From assembly GCF_947623445.1 (NCBI RefSeq), contig NC_135248.1, forward strand, positions 1,922,001 to 1,986,000: a DNA stretch of 64,000 bases. The letters run 5' to 3'. Positions 14,201 through 26,200 of this stretch are shown here, one piece after another; positions within the stretch are counted from its first letter, which is position 1, and each line of letters starts with the position of its first letter. The notes below the pieces were generated by a model that saw nothing but the letters and a program-made list of their open reading frames with translations, had not been told where the DNA came from and searched no databases. A program made the translations under genes and the position numbers. The stretch is from Clavelina lepadiformis. Its lineage: Eukaryota > Chordata > Ascidiacea > Aplousobranchia > Clavelinidae.

Positions 14201-14329
14201 GCCAGCCATACACATCACAATCTGACTCGACAACTCCAAACTATCAGGGACCTACACGGCAAAATATTCGATTCACTGTGTCATATGCCTTTAAATTGCG
14301 TTGAAAATATGAAGGAATTGCTTGAATAA
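11280..14329 (+). CDS. RLIG1: RNA ligase 1 (RLIG1, C12orf29 family), 6 exons
   Basis: Orthologue of human C12orf29/RLIG1, an ATP-dependent RNA ligase that joins 5'-phosphate to 3'-hydroxyl RNA ends through a lysyl-AMP intermediate. Exons 11280-11490, 12315-12424, 12599-12734, 13230-13418, 13663-13838 and 14069-14329 join in phase to 360 aa (human 325). The nucleotidyl-transferase motif TEKLDGTCCYV puts the catalytic lysine at residue 58, matching human K57. LWARLDRK, NGHVPGWVPV, KTLELIGTCVNGNPYGLGSK and IEGIVWHCSDG (motif IV) followed by HRHHLGL (motif V region) are all conserved. Two adjacent ATGs open the frame; I chose the first. The C-terminal 40 residues are longer and divergent. Two hAT MITEs lie in introns 1 and 3. 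The stop codon sits inside an AATAAA string. Confidence 0.95.
12002..12267. mobile_element. hAT (Buster-type) MITE in RLIG1 intron 1
   Basis: A 266-bp non-autonomous element. Ends CATGGGTCCGTAAATACT and, inverted, CAGGGGTCCGCAAATAGT form terminal inverted repeats. Flanks TTCTAGAC / TTCTAGAT are an 8-bp target duplication with one difference and TA in the centre. A 19-bp piece (GCGACCCACTATTTGCG plus two bases) is tandemly doubled near the right end. There is no coding capacity. Confidence 0.8.
12875..13187. mobile_element. hAT (Buster-type) MITE in RLIG1 intron 3
   Basis: A 313-bp element with ends CAGAGGCGGGCAAC and, inverted, CAGCGGCGGGCAAC. It is much GC-richer than its surroundings (repeated GGCCCGC). 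Flanks ATCTATAT / GTCTATAC match at 6 of 8 with central TA. The right end is only 42 bases from the RLIG1 exon 4 acceptor, so the branch point must lie in the element's edge or just after it. Confidence 0.8.
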
Positions 14330-14330
14330 A
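14325..14330 (+). terminator. Poly(A) signal overlapping RLIG1 stop codon
   Basis: GAA-TAA-A: the last sense codon, the stop codon and the next base spell AATAAA. If used, the 3' UTR would be only about 20-30 bases. Confidence 0.35.
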
Positions 14331-15272
14331 TGTACGACGCCTTTTATCTTCATAGGCGTCATTGCGGTAAAATCATGGTAATGCCTGCAAGGATATCGTA
14401 TTCTTGATTTGGCTATCAATATATGAGAAGTGAGATTCATTAAGTTAGCAAAATACCAAAGAACAGTAAAGACTGAAGTTGATAAATATAGGAAACAGCA
14501 AAGTAAAACAAAACAAAAGATATTTCAGCATAGGCCAATATGTCAAAAAATAATCGCTGTGACGTAGCACCATCTTCTTTATGTATACAGTCGAAAGACG
14601 CTCCTGTCTGTGGCGCTTCTTTAACGTTATCCCACTGTAAACATGAATCGACCTATAAGCAGTACAGTTGTATAAATTATTTCTCGTCTTACGGGTCAAG
14701 TTGAAGATATTGACGTGTCCACCGGGCCAGCTTCTTAACATTGAGCCTCTCCATGGAGGTTGCTGTGTGGGAAAAGATGCGGTGAGAGGCACAAAAAGAA
14801 CTATGGCGGATTCAAACTTGAAATCCTAACACGGCGAGTGACTAGAGCGGTGGCTGCGTGGGATATTTTTTTGTAGCAAGAAGTAGGAGCTGCAAAAGTG
14901 TTGGTAAGCTCGGTCCGGATTCGTAAGACCAGCTGATGCGAATGCGTCCAAGTAAGTTCATAAAACCAGTTGGTAAATTTTTTTAAATCCGCCCCCTTAT
15001 ACATCGTTCGAATTGGAGACCAACTATAGACTACAGCTCCTGGTAACTACGACATCGGCAAAATTAGCAAACCTTCCGTTCATCTTTGTTTACTTAAACC
15101 TAATTTTATTGTGATTGCTTGCGAAGCTGTAGGAAACTTTAATTGAGCTAATAAGACGTAAACAACTGAAAATGGAAGTGCATTGTGATGAAACAAAGGC
15201 TTTCTGGCTTCCGCTTTCCTGTCTAATATAGGACATTTCTCTGCATGAATTGCGGCAAAGTTAAAATAAGAG
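14330..15272. other. Intergenic region between RLIG1 and RGS gene
   Basis: No gene seen. Minus-strand open frames of 115 and 67 codons lack any recognisable domain or splice context. The right end is the promoter of the RGS gene. Confidence 0.45.
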
Positions 15273-15280
15273 TATATAAA
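15273..15280 (+). promoter_or_regulatory. TATA box, possible RGS-gene promoter
   Basis: TATATAAA, followed about 60-70 bases later by a short segment (about 15334-15351) that ends in a GTAAGT donor. This is the likely 5' leader of the RGS gene, inferred from spacing and the donor. Confidence 0.35.
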
Positions 15281-15524
15281 TGGAATTGTCGTTGGACAAA
15301 AATTAGTTCTAAAATTTGTTTCAACGTTTTCAGCGACCAGTGTTCATAAGCAGTAAGTAAACTTCAGAAGTGCAGTATTGTTTCGTTTTTTGAAGTTGAA
15401 TTCTTTATCGACATCCTTATAATACAGCCTATGTAGAACAACAGAGCGCTAGTATTTAACTATCCTCGTCATTCAGATTCAGTAAGTTTTAATTTCGACC
15501 ACGCATGTTTCCGTAAAATATACC

Positions 15525-15550
15525 GTACAGTACAGTACAGTACAATACAG
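15525..15550. repeat. (GTACA)n microsatellite
   Basis: About five copies of a 5-base unit (GTACA/TACAG), the last ones imperfect, within the presumed first intron of the RGS gene. Confidence 0.7.
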
Positions 15551-16078
15551 TAAAGACAAGTCAAGCGCATGTCTGGGCAACTTGCTTACCACTGAAATTC
15601 CAGTTTGCAAGCTAAAAAGCTGCACTTTTCTGTAAAAAGTCGACAAAATCATGCAACAAAAATTTGGTAAGAAATTGAACAGTTGACAGATAAGAAATTT
15701 CAGTTTCATTAAATTGACAAAAAAATCGCATTTATTGTTTGCCTTTCACTTGCTAAAAACAGGAAATATTTGTGTAAATCAAAATCATCTATATTTATAG
15801 ACGGGAAAATTGAAAGGATAAACGTAGCTTTTCGACCTTACATCCGCGTGCGTTCCGACTAAGATAAAACTAAAACCAATATTTTATGTTTTTAATGAGA
15901 ATGTAAATAAACTTGAAAAGAGGGTGAATAGCCGAAGAAAAATTTGCAGAATTGTTTAAACCGTGTCTATTGAACTCATTCAAGCACTATAGTGAGTTGT
16001 TAATTAGCTTGACTTGGAGAAGGTTGCTCCCTGCTGTGCCTGTGTACTTTGCATCAATGGAGCTAACTGTGCTTCTAG

Positions 16079-16178
16079 TACAACGGCTGCTCTATCTTCA
16101 CCGAAAGAAAGATTAGATAAAGCGAAAAGGACACAGACCTGGCTGACATTTGAAAAGGAATTTCAGGTCTTGACAAAA
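16079..16178 (+). other. Possible upstream exon of RGS gene
   Basis: A 100-nt segment between a good acceptor (GCTTCTAG) and donor (AAAAGTAAGC). Read with a two-base carry-over it is open for 33 codons and ends in phase 0, the phase in which an exon at 16702-16820 can start. No in-frame ATG or earlier exon was found, so it may be leader or an alternative N-terminus. Confidence 0.35.
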
Positions 16179-16758
16179 GTAAGCCGCAGATTATTTTTCG
16201 TTGAAGTTATGGAAATGTGCACAATCGAACCTTCCTTCATTATTTTTTCTTTCCGTGTTCATCTTGTTGTTTTAAGGAATTATAAATCGAATCTTAATCA
16301 AATGCTCATCAGTGCGAAGGAGTGATTGTAGTAATTGTACCTTCTTCGATCTTTACTTTTATTTTCCATGTCAGCACAAATTATTATCGAGTATTTTGCT
16401 GAATCAAAAACCAAGACGCTAGTTAGTTAGAAATGAATAAAAGTCAAAAATTTATGACTGAAGAAAAGTTGAAAAGCAGGCAGAAAAATGACAAAATATA
16501 ATCACACTTAAAATGTGTGTCGTTATTTTGTTAAGTACTTTAAATGGTAAATGTTTGTCAAATTTTCAGTAAAATTTATAAGTTGCGTTAGCATATGTAC
16601 AGTTAGCATAGTTGCTTGTTCATGCAAAGTGCAACGTGGTGCAATAGAGGCTGGTAATTGTTTGGTCATAAACTTCAAACTTTGCAATGGTAAGAGCTCA
16701 GTTACAAAAGAAACCGAAAATTTCAAATTACAAATCTATCGCCCAAATATGGAACGAA

Positions 16759-19700
16759 ATGATTAGCAGTTCTTCGGACGGCGATTCCCCGGTGTCAGAG
16801 TCAAGGCTGTCCCCGACAAGGTAAGACTTTAATTTTTTACGTATCCTACTGAGCGTTTTTGCATCAAAAATATTCCAGTAAAGCATTGTAAATAGATTTT
16901 AACTAATGACGTCATAAGTAAACTAATAAAAAAGAAACTATTTATAATGAAAATTGATTAGAGTCATTTTGCAACCTTAGATCTATACAAGCCCACTCTT
17001 GCCAAACTCCCTTGTTAAGTCATCAACGACCAATTTCAAGCTCCACCACACATAGCAATCGCAGTGAGAGCAGAGGTAATTAAGAAATATGGGCCCGAAT
17101 TATTTTCGTATTTAGAACATATTTAACAAACAATAGCTCTGTTTGGACGAGGCAAACGGCTGGAGATAATCCGATCTATTTATAGATATTTACCGACCAA
17201 TGACGTGTTAAATTGTTACGTCACAATATGTCAGATATGGCTGACGTTGCATGCTTGATAATAATTAACGCAAAGTTGCAGCAAAACTTACTTGCGTTCC
17301 AATAATACGAAATATGTTTTTGATACGCAGGGGTGTTGCAACTTGCAACCCTGGCGAGGAATGGCCTTGTCACAGTCACCATTTTACAACTACGAGATCT
17401 TCCGCCGACGATTGTGAAAAAATTATCAGTCATGATAAGAGTGAGCAGTGTATAACTGTACATACTATATAGCTCTAAACACTTATACACTAAACTTTAT
17501 GGATCGAACACACCAAACGCCTCAAGAGATCTTTTTCTACTTTAATAGATCGTTGATAAGCTCGACCTCGACAAAACATAAACCCACACAAACTGTTGCG
17601 AGTGCTTAATTGATTTCCATTTTTGTTTCCATCACGAAAATCACCACAAAATGTTTTTCACTGTATTTTTGGATAGGTTTCAGTGAAATCCGCAAACAGC
17701 AAAGTCCGATTTCGGACACGGACGGTGCCGGTGACGTCACAAGTTGTCAGATTTGACGAAACTGTCACTTTGTAAGTGTTTAATGACGTAATTTCAAGCA
17801 AACTTAATGCTGTTTTCATATTGGGTAAAGAAACAACAGAAAATATATAATTTCTAATTTTTGAATTAAAGAAACAAAAGTTTAAATAATTTAGCTCATA
17901 AAAATGTATTTTAGTCGGAGATGAATGTTGAATTTATTAAAACACATGAGTTATGGAATGCACAATACATCATGCTTTTTTGTAGCAGGCTGCCAAGCGC
18001 AAATATGCTTTATCAACGCCTCGTCGTATCTGCTTGTTTGAAGCACGATGACGTAATGCTTCCTGACAGGCTGGGCTGGATGAGTTTCAGTTTAAACAAA
18101 CTGGTCTGCAGTGATCAGGTAAAAAGACTCACGTTAAGAAAACTGTTTAATATTAACGGTTGATTAAGTGCTTTAGTTTTATCAATAAGAATTTTTTTCC
18201 ATAAATACTCAAGATATTATCTTTTTGATCAGCTTATTGAAGGTTCGTTTTACTTGTTGGATAAATCAACCGGCAAACGAAAGCATCTGATCGTAAAAGC
18301 GCCACCATGCGACATGTCTGCTACAGGTAATTTGCTTGATGTGTAAACATGAAACATAAAGCTAAAGATGTGACGGACACGAACGTCACCATTTTTAAGT
18401 GACGTCGAATTCGAGCCATAACGTTTGTTTTTTTTTTCAACCAATAACTCAAAAACGTTAATTATTCCAATATTTGCCACAAAAACTAGTTTTTACTCTG
18501 GCTATGACCGTCATTAAGTTCACAAAAAGAATGCATAAACCGCTACGCATACAGGCGGTGTAAGTGCAATGTTTCTGTTATTTTGTTGAACGCAAATAAG
18601 TTCTCAGAAACCGAGGTTTCTTTCGTTTACCCGAACGTTGTTTGGCCAGAAATAACAAAGGGCAATTAATCATACCGTTGATAGAGAAATGTTTTCATAG
18701 ACATCGTAAAATTTGCTTTCAATCACCAAAAAGCATGTATCGCTTGCTTGTATTCCCGTATCGCTCGTTTGGGGCGAACTTCTCTTCTGCGCCAAACTAA
18801 GAGAGAGATAACTGAATAACAACAGAGAGAAAAGTGAAAGAATTCTAAACGTGTAAGAAATGCTGCTTTCATATAAAAAAGCAAGGTTCAATGCTAGTAC
18901 GGATATGTTAATGTAACCTATACGAGGTAACAAACCGCAAGGAGGTTTTCTTACCAATAAATTTAAACATCAATTTTATTTTCGGATATTTGCTGTCCGC
19001 GGTAGTTTTTACTCGCAGTCTGCCCGTTACGGAGCTCCGGTAAATATAGTGTAAACTGTAAGTCACATCAAAATATTTTGCTTAGATTTTATTTCAAGGC
19101 TATGCAGTTATTGCCATATCAAGTTTTATTTCATTATGACGTCACACATTAAAAAAACTTGGCTTTTATTGAGATTATAAGTTCATTTTAGACTTAGATC
19201 TCTTAACGATGACGTCATCAAATACGGACTCACCAAAAAAATGCACAGACAGTTCATTTGAAGTAAGTGCGACGTAGTCATAGGAGTTACAGGCTTACGT
19301 ATGCAAATTTAATAAAATTGTCATAAAATTTTTAAAAGTAGAAAAAAAGTTTAAATTTAAAGTGTTGTTCACCATGATAATGACAATGATGTTTTTTGGG
19401 TGTTTTTTTTAGAACTTTAGTGACAAAGAAAACATTCGAAAGGAATTCTTGGGTGAAAAGAGAAGTTGTCCGTCATCGACCAAATGTAAGACGATGTCTT
19501 TGATGAAAAGAAGCGCAAACGCACTGGCATTTTCAAGTGCGTGTTTATGTGTAACTTCCGTTGCGTATTGGCTTTTTACGTCAAAAAATGACTAATTTTT
19601 CTTGCAACATTTTATGTCGTAGCAATATAACTCGCTACAAATAAACTGACGAACATGTTAACAGATATTTAGCTTAGGTTCTGCTAACTAACAAGTCCAA

Positions 19701-22700
19701 ACTTACGCAAGGTAATTCCGGTACAGTGCGGAGAAGTTCTCCGCACAGTTGGGGTAGTGTTGAAAAGCGGAGCCCAGTATTTGGAGAAGGTGATTACGTT
19801 TTTCTTTCTGAAGCCCACATCCAGGCCAGGACAACAAAAAGATCTCAGTTTATCTCTGCCTTCGGCACGCCAAAGTTAAATAGACAAAGTAAGACACACC
19901 GCGTTCTTCTGTGTTGCCTAAAGGCTATCAGTATCTTAAAGCGTAATCATTTAATCACAATCATTGTTTCAAATCGAAAAATTTTGTAAAATCTTTTGTT
20001 GCCAGTTTGCTTTTTTTAAGTGTCTTCGAAGTTGATTTGAGATTTCAATGCTAAGAAGTCGGTTTTAACAAGGTTGTTTCAAAGATGAGTTTTCCCAGCT
20101 GATAATAAATTTTATGACTTTACAGCCTCCTGGAGCTTTAATGGGCAAAACCGCACATATTTTGACAACACCACAGTGACCTCCACTGCAGCCAGTTTGG
20201 ATGAGCGAAAAAATTTCATCCATTCTAACAAGATACAAAACAAAGTTCCAACAAGCTCAAGGCGGGAAGAAAATCTCACCTCGCATGGTTTGTTCCTTTT
20301 TTGCTTGCATAAGTATAACGCGTTTATTATCCTATAAAACACGTCAGAACTTGTCCAAACCCGGCCAACATCAATTGTAATTTAAAATAAGCTTTTATTA
20401 TACTCGCCCCGAGTTAATCAATAACTTGATAGGAAAAGTGCATTACACAGGACCTTTACTCAAAAACATTGACACGGATATTCACGCAATTGACGCAGCA
20501 AGGGTAAAACGACAGCGCGCCACATTTGATCTTTTCCGATCAAAAACGTCTTTCTAATTTCTAAACAAACTTTCCGCACCACATAAATCAAATGGACGCG
20601 TTTTTCGTCTGTAAAGAACCGCTAAAATAAATAAAGCGGTCGCACACTTCATAAGTTTATGCGACAAATCACAGCAACTAGCCGATTCGGCTAATTGAAA
20701 GGTAAACCAAAGGTCTTCTGGTATAAAATCAGATCATTCAGCTAATGCGGTTATAGTTTAAGCAACACTGCTGAACGTCAGTAGTAGAAACAGGTCGTTT
20801 TTTAAAAAAAACGCGATTTTTAGGAGAAATTAATTTGAAGAGAGAGATTGCAATTGATTTAGAATTTTGAATGAAGTTTATGTTTCAAATTTTAGAACCA
20901 AAATTTATCTTGTTTTAAAATAACGTTATTTATCGAAATCGAACAGCACCAAAACGAATTGATCAAAATTATCGGTGGAGAAAGATGAAAAAATCCCTAG
21001 TTCGAAGATCATTCCGACATCCGGAGCCAAACACACGGAGAAAAGAGAAGAAAAGCTCGCTTATGGCGGAGGAAAGATTCGAAAGAAAGAGCTCGGAACA
21101 GAGTCCCAGTATGATTAGTCCTCCAAGTCCACATCCGATCAACCTCTTTTCAACTTCATGGACTCCTTTGGATCATCCGGATCAGGAGTCACCATGCGCT
21201 TATCGGATTCAGAGAGCTCTGTGTCATCAGGATTGGGAGAACGAACTCCTTCAAGTTGACGAGGATTGTGACCTTGCAAATTGCAACCAGAAGAAGACTG
21301 CTGAATGCAAACCACGAACAGGTCGTGTCAGGAAATCATCGATTTCAATCGTCGACAGTATCCGAGCGTATTTCAAAGGATCGAAAGATCGAAGAAGAAG
21401 TGACAAAGTAAACTCCGTCTGAGTAATTTAGCAACTTCTTCGTTATCACTAACAAATTGTTCCATGTCTATGCTTGCCCTTATATCACGTGACGAAACGC
21501 ATTGTTCATATAGTTTCAATTTGTTCCAGGGTTCTCCAACTGTCGATGATTTTACCAAAGATTTCGTCATCGTGACCGACGACAACTACAGCATGTCAAA
21601 ACAGAAGGATAATAATAAATTTCAGTTTGAAAATGTTTTCCAATCAAGTGACAGCCGCAGCTCAACAACCAGCTCGCATAGGTCAAACAAAGGTCAAGCT
21701 GGAAGTTCAAAGCTCCCGAGACGAGGTGCGGTGAGACTTTCGAGGGGGAAGAAAACCATTTATGACATGTTTCCGACTCCCATGATAACCCGGAAGCGAT
21801 CCGGAAGATTTTCGATTGGCGAACGTACAACACCAGCTCAGAGAAGACACCAGCCGTCACTCCGACGTTCGTGTGACGTCAGCATGATGTCACATTGTGA
21901 AAACGTTTCGCTAATGAAAAGCCTGCATAGAGAGTTCGAGGACTCGACTGGAATGTTTTCAAATAAGCGACAACACAACGACACTGCCACCAAGAAATCG
22001 AGGTAACGTCAAAAGACAGAGAAAAAAACTTCTCACTGACCAAGCATTGCTTGGTATTCGTGATACTTGGTAACTCGTATGCGTGGATAATAAAGTATTT
22101 CTTGTGTTCAAATTCAGAGAGAAGTTGTGGAGGTCACTCTTTCCAAGAACACCAACAACGCAGGAGAAGACAAAAGTCCATAAATCAAAAAGGCGAGGAT
22201 AATGAAATGGTTTTGTAACCTTTTAACCCGAGTACTACATCAAGGTTACCTTAAAGTAAAATTTTTAATTTTAATTTTTAGCTATTTATTTAGCTGTTAC
22301 ATCTCTTTTTTATAGACTCAATCAAGATTGTTCCGTCCCCAAGAAAGTGGACATGTCGCTTTTATCATTACTCAAATCAAAAGGTCGGCAGTTAAACATT
22401 ATATAACTCCAACAATCTCATGATTTGAAACCTTCTAGCTGTTAAGATTAAAAGAATTCGTATGCACGGCGAAACAAAATCTAGAATGTTCTAAAAAGGA
22501 AACATTTTTTTATATTTTCAGATGATAATTTTGAAGATTTTCGACATTTTTTAAAATTGGAATTTTCTGAGGAAAATTTGGATTTCTGGCTGGATGTTGA
22601 CACTTATCAGAAGCAGAGAAAATTCGAAAAACCAGCTCGAAAAATTTATAACAAATACATCATGGAGTCTGCTCCTCACGAGGTAAAATTAAAAACTCCA

Positions 22701-22916
22701 CAATATTTTTAAAAAAGAAATAAAAATTTCGGTAAATGAAAAACTAAACTTTTCAAACATTTTTTTCAGATAAACATTGAGTCCGGCGTCAGAGACCGGA
22801 TCGAGTCCAACATGCAAAACCCGGCGGGAAATACGTTCAACGAGGCGCAGCTTCACATCTTCAACCTGATCAAAAGGGATCCGTTCCAACGGTTCCAGAA
22901 GAAAAATTCGTCTTGA
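16759..22916 (+). CDS. RGS3-like protein: C2 domain + RGS box
   Basis: Regulator of G-protein signalling (GTPase activator for G-alpha) with an N-terminal C2 domain, the RGS3 arrangement. Exons by phase: 16759-16820, 16981-17075, 17331-17440, 17677-17771, 17986-18118, 18233-18326, 19192-19262, 19413-19485, 19727-19888, 20126-20287, about 21001-21407, 21530-22002, 22316-22383, 22522-22682 and 22770-22916; the sum is 770 codons plus stop. The C2 domain runs from VTVTILQLRDLP through FRTRTVP, LGWMSFSLNKLV and FYLLDKSTGKRKHLIV, each with a human RGS3 counterpart (TQTVP, IGCMSFGVKSLL, YYLLGEHLGRTKHLKV). A Ser-rich linker follows. The RGS box has FLKLEFSEENLDFWLDVD, PARKIYNKYI and FNEAQLHIFNLIKRDPFQRF. 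Human RGS3's PDZ domain is not seen. The N-terminal start and the 20287-21001 junction (weak acceptor CCCTAG) are uncertain, so two separate genes are possible. Confidence 0.75.
20985..22916 (+). CDS. Short RGS isoform from internal ATG
   Basis: ATG at 20985 opens a frame (begins MKKSLVRRSF) continuous with the exon ending at 21407 and then with 21530-22002, 22316-22383, 22522-22682 and 22770-22916: 423 aa with a basic Ser/Arg-rich N-terminal half and the RGS box, but no C2 domain. About 700 AT-rich bases without coding signal precede it, fitting an internal promoter. Mammalian RGS3 likewise makes short forms from internal promoters. It is inferred from frame and phase only. Confidence 0.55.
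22118..22202 (+). other. Alternative terminal exon in RGS gene
   Basis: After the acceptor AATTCAG, a frame in phase with exon 21530-22002 runs 28 basic residues to a TAA at about 22200-22202. The neighbouring exons 21530-22002 and 22316-22383 are phase-compatible without it. It therefore looks like an optional ending that would produce a protein without the RGS box. Confidence 0.35.
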
Positions 22917-23051
22917 TTGAAAAAAAAAACAAACTGCGGTGTCAAAAACACAAAACCTTCTAAATCCGTGCTTTTGAAAAGTTTACTTCCGAGTCGTTTT
23001 TTTTGCGTTTATAATTTATAGTTTGTTATTTGTTGTCCAGCTTTTTCCCAC

Positions 23052-23057
23052 AATAAA
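23052..23057 (+). terminator. Poly(A) signal of RGS gene
   Basis: AATAAA 136 bases after the RGS stop codon (22914-22916), followed by a GT-rich stretch (TTTGTCAGTTCCTGACC...GTGTTGCG). The convergent GPCR gene's stop lies only about 170 bases further on. Confidence 0.75.
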
Positions 23058-23224
23058 CGTTTGTCAGTTCCTGACCTCGTGTTGCGTTTCTTAAAACAAT
23101 GATCTCCACTTAGAAAGTCAACATATCAGAAGATCTTCGAATAGGCAAAGAAAAGATACGTCTAAAATCTACGAAAATTTCAAATGAGGTCAATTAAACC
23201 AAATATGTTGCTACGACAAGACGT

Positions 23225-26200
23225 TTAGCTCAGTTGCGTCTCTTTCATGGTTGGTTTCATGGTTGGTTTCATGGTTGGTTTCATGGTTGGTTTCATCGAG
23301 TTGGTTTCATGGTTGGTTTCATGGTTGGTTTCATCGAGTTGGTTGCAGTTTGAGCAAACCTTCTTCCACAGATTTCTGACTTTAGTCTCTATGTAGGGAG
23401 AGTACAACACGGGGTTGAACGCACTGTTGATGGGCAGGAGCACTCCTGCAGTGAATATCTCAACTCCATCTGGAAGCTTCACTCCACTCACGCTTATGTA
23501 AGCCATTACGCAGATGGGAACCCAACAAAGAAAATCAGAAATAATTATGCGAGCGATGCGCTGATTCATTTTAACGTTTCTCCTTTGAGCGTTTTTGCTT
23601 TTTATCAGTCGCTTTTTAATTCTCCAGGCAATGAAGGCAAATCCAAAAAGCACAAACACAAAGGAAAGGAAGTTCAAGGTTATCATGACAATGGAATAGG
23701 TCCAGAACGTTTCGCCCCGATTCACGTATAGTCGCGGCATGCAAACACTCGTACTCCCGTAGTAACCTATCTCGCCCTTGGGAGCATATTGGGGAAACTT
23801 ATCTTCCAAAAAACCTCTCACACTCGACCACGAAGTTTCTTCCAGATCGTGTGTCGTGTTTGTAAGAATAGCCAGCCTGCAAGTGAAGTCTGTGACGTAA
23901 TCATGGGTGACTGTATCGGATGAAGAAAACTCGTTAAGAAAAAGAACTTTTGATTTGAAGTATCGAGTGGTATTGGAGACTAGTGCAAGACCGAAAGAAA
24001 AACCCCAGGAAAAAATCGCAGCAATTATCCAAGGCTTTGCAGATGCTCTACGAGCCTGAAACGGACGTAAGACAGCAAATAGGCGGTAGCTGGTAAGAAT
24101 ACACATGAGAAAGCAGGAAGTTTGACTGGAAATTACGCACAGACTTCCCGCCAATGCACAAAGCGAGCTCGATCTCCACTCATAATCGAATTCGGAATAT
24201 CTGCCTGAAAACTGAAAATCCTTTACTAAAACTATCATTAAATACACTCCCATTAAGCAGTCAGCCACAGTGAGGTTGATGATCAAGAAATGGTTGCATA
24301 CTGATGTTTCTTTGCGCATTTTGTCTTTAATGTTAGCGATGGATAGTACCGCGACGTAGAAGTTTCCGAAAATTGTCATTATAGTGACAAACCACAGCCA
24401 TATTCTAAGACCGAGGTTGTCAATCATATTACGTGCAGATGAGAATAATCCAGGAACGAATTCATCCGTTCCATCAACGCAGTCTTGTTTACCGTTGAGA
24501 ACCGAAGTCTTCGGGACTGATTTCAAATTTCCCACTTTTGTTGTACAACAATGCCTGTTGGGACAGTTTTTCTCGTCACGTCCATCATCGCAATCTTCTT
24601 TTCCGTCGCATCGTTGCAAAACGTCGATGCTAACCCTGCTGCCAGCTTTACACTGAAATCGCATTGGACAGTGTTTTTCATCGAATCCCTTGGAGCAGTT
24701 TGTATTTTTCAGGTACTTCCACGCTTGATCGATAAATCCATCACAATATCTTTCCCCCATTCGAAAGTAACTATGGCAGGTATCGTTACAAAATGCTGGA
24801 ACGTTGGAACATGTTAAACATTCATCGGCAAAGTCGGTACATTCTGGTCTTCCGTCGCACATGGTAGCTCGTGTCAAACCCCGTTTATTTTCACAAGTTG
24901 TCAAATATTTAAGTTGAGACGAATTTTCACATCGCACGTTTGTACATGAAGTGCCAACGATCGCCAAAGCATTGGTTTTCATGTATTTCAACTGGACGTT
25001 GCAGCATTGCGGTGAGCGGAAAAAGATATCCAGACACTCCGGCAAAGACGGATTTTCGCAGAGACATTCGTCAGAGAGGTCGAAGCAATCTATGACACCG
25101 TCACAGACTTGTTTAGACGAGATAATCAAGCGATTGTCCAAACATTTAAAGCAATGAAAGGAGCCATCACTGCCAAAACAAAGGTCAGAACTATCATAGC
25201 ATTGTTGAATGTCGTCGTACAGATTCCATTGAGGAAGGACGCATAGAATGGTTGAGAACTTGGCAGAACACTTAAATCCAGGTTGAGAAACGATTTCGTC
25301 ACTTCCGTCTTTACAATCAACCTTTCCGTTACAGAAGTTTTCATTTAAGGTTAGAGATTGATCAGAACATTGGAGTATTTTTTTACAATTAATTTCTGTT
25401 TTATTATCGGAGCAAAAAGACGTGCAAACAGCGTCTGACATGTTGCAATCATGTCCCTTACATTCTGTTGAAGGAACGTTGTGACAGGTCGCATTGTCAC
25501 ACCAAGGTGGATTGCAAAACCCTTTGCTTTCTAACCTAATTATAATCACGTCACAGGACCCGCATAGCATGCTATTCCCGCCTTTGATGTAGTCTTCGTC
25601 GTTGCCGTAGTAAGGGCAATCGGGTTTTCCATCATTGACATATTCCATAGGAATGCATCCATCACGCCAACTGCAAATGGGAAGATTTTCACGAAAGCAA
25701 GCGCATGAGAACTTGTTTTTAGGACAAACACAATTCATTTCATCTGATGAGTCTGGGCAGTGGCGTCGTGCATCGCATTCATCTACGACGAAAATAAAAG
25801 AACATATCATAACATGTAACAAAAAATGTATAATTATGACGAGCATACGCTATCAATTTTATTATGTTGCTGTAAACGCCGCTTTTAACCGGAAGACTTC
25901 GTTCTACGAGAACCTGCGTGTGTTTAATGCTCGTGCAGTTCCTTCAACTTACTTTTGTTTAGCGCTTTTAAAAGGTTTTCCGAAGCAAAAAACACGAAAC
26001 CATTCACCCACCTCTTCGCCGATAACACGAAAACCCTCTTCTTTTACAAGTGTAGTCGTCGGCTTTGCTACAAGCACAGCGAAGTGGCTTCGACTTTGGA
26101 CATGACAAACAATTCAGTTCGTCACTTCCGTCTACGCATCGAGCCCGTCCATTACATCTTTCTACGTTAAAAGTTTTGATTAACGGTGATATTTTGACCA

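Noticed and set aside
14445-15004. Minus-strand frames of 115 and 67 codons
   Set aside because: No domain, no splice chain, and compositional bias typical of non-coding DNA.
16551-16766. A 71-codon frame before the first RGS exon
   Set aside because: It spans the putative acceptor at 16700 in another frame, and its stop lies inside the real exon, so it is unlikely to be coding.
23240-23340. Short regular repeat considered as a CRISPR-like array
   Set aside because: The units are contiguous 12-mers with no spacers and lie in a coding exon of a eukaryotic gene.
24384-25157. Plus-strand frames within the GPCR
   Set aside because: Antisense shadows of a cysteine-rich coding exon.
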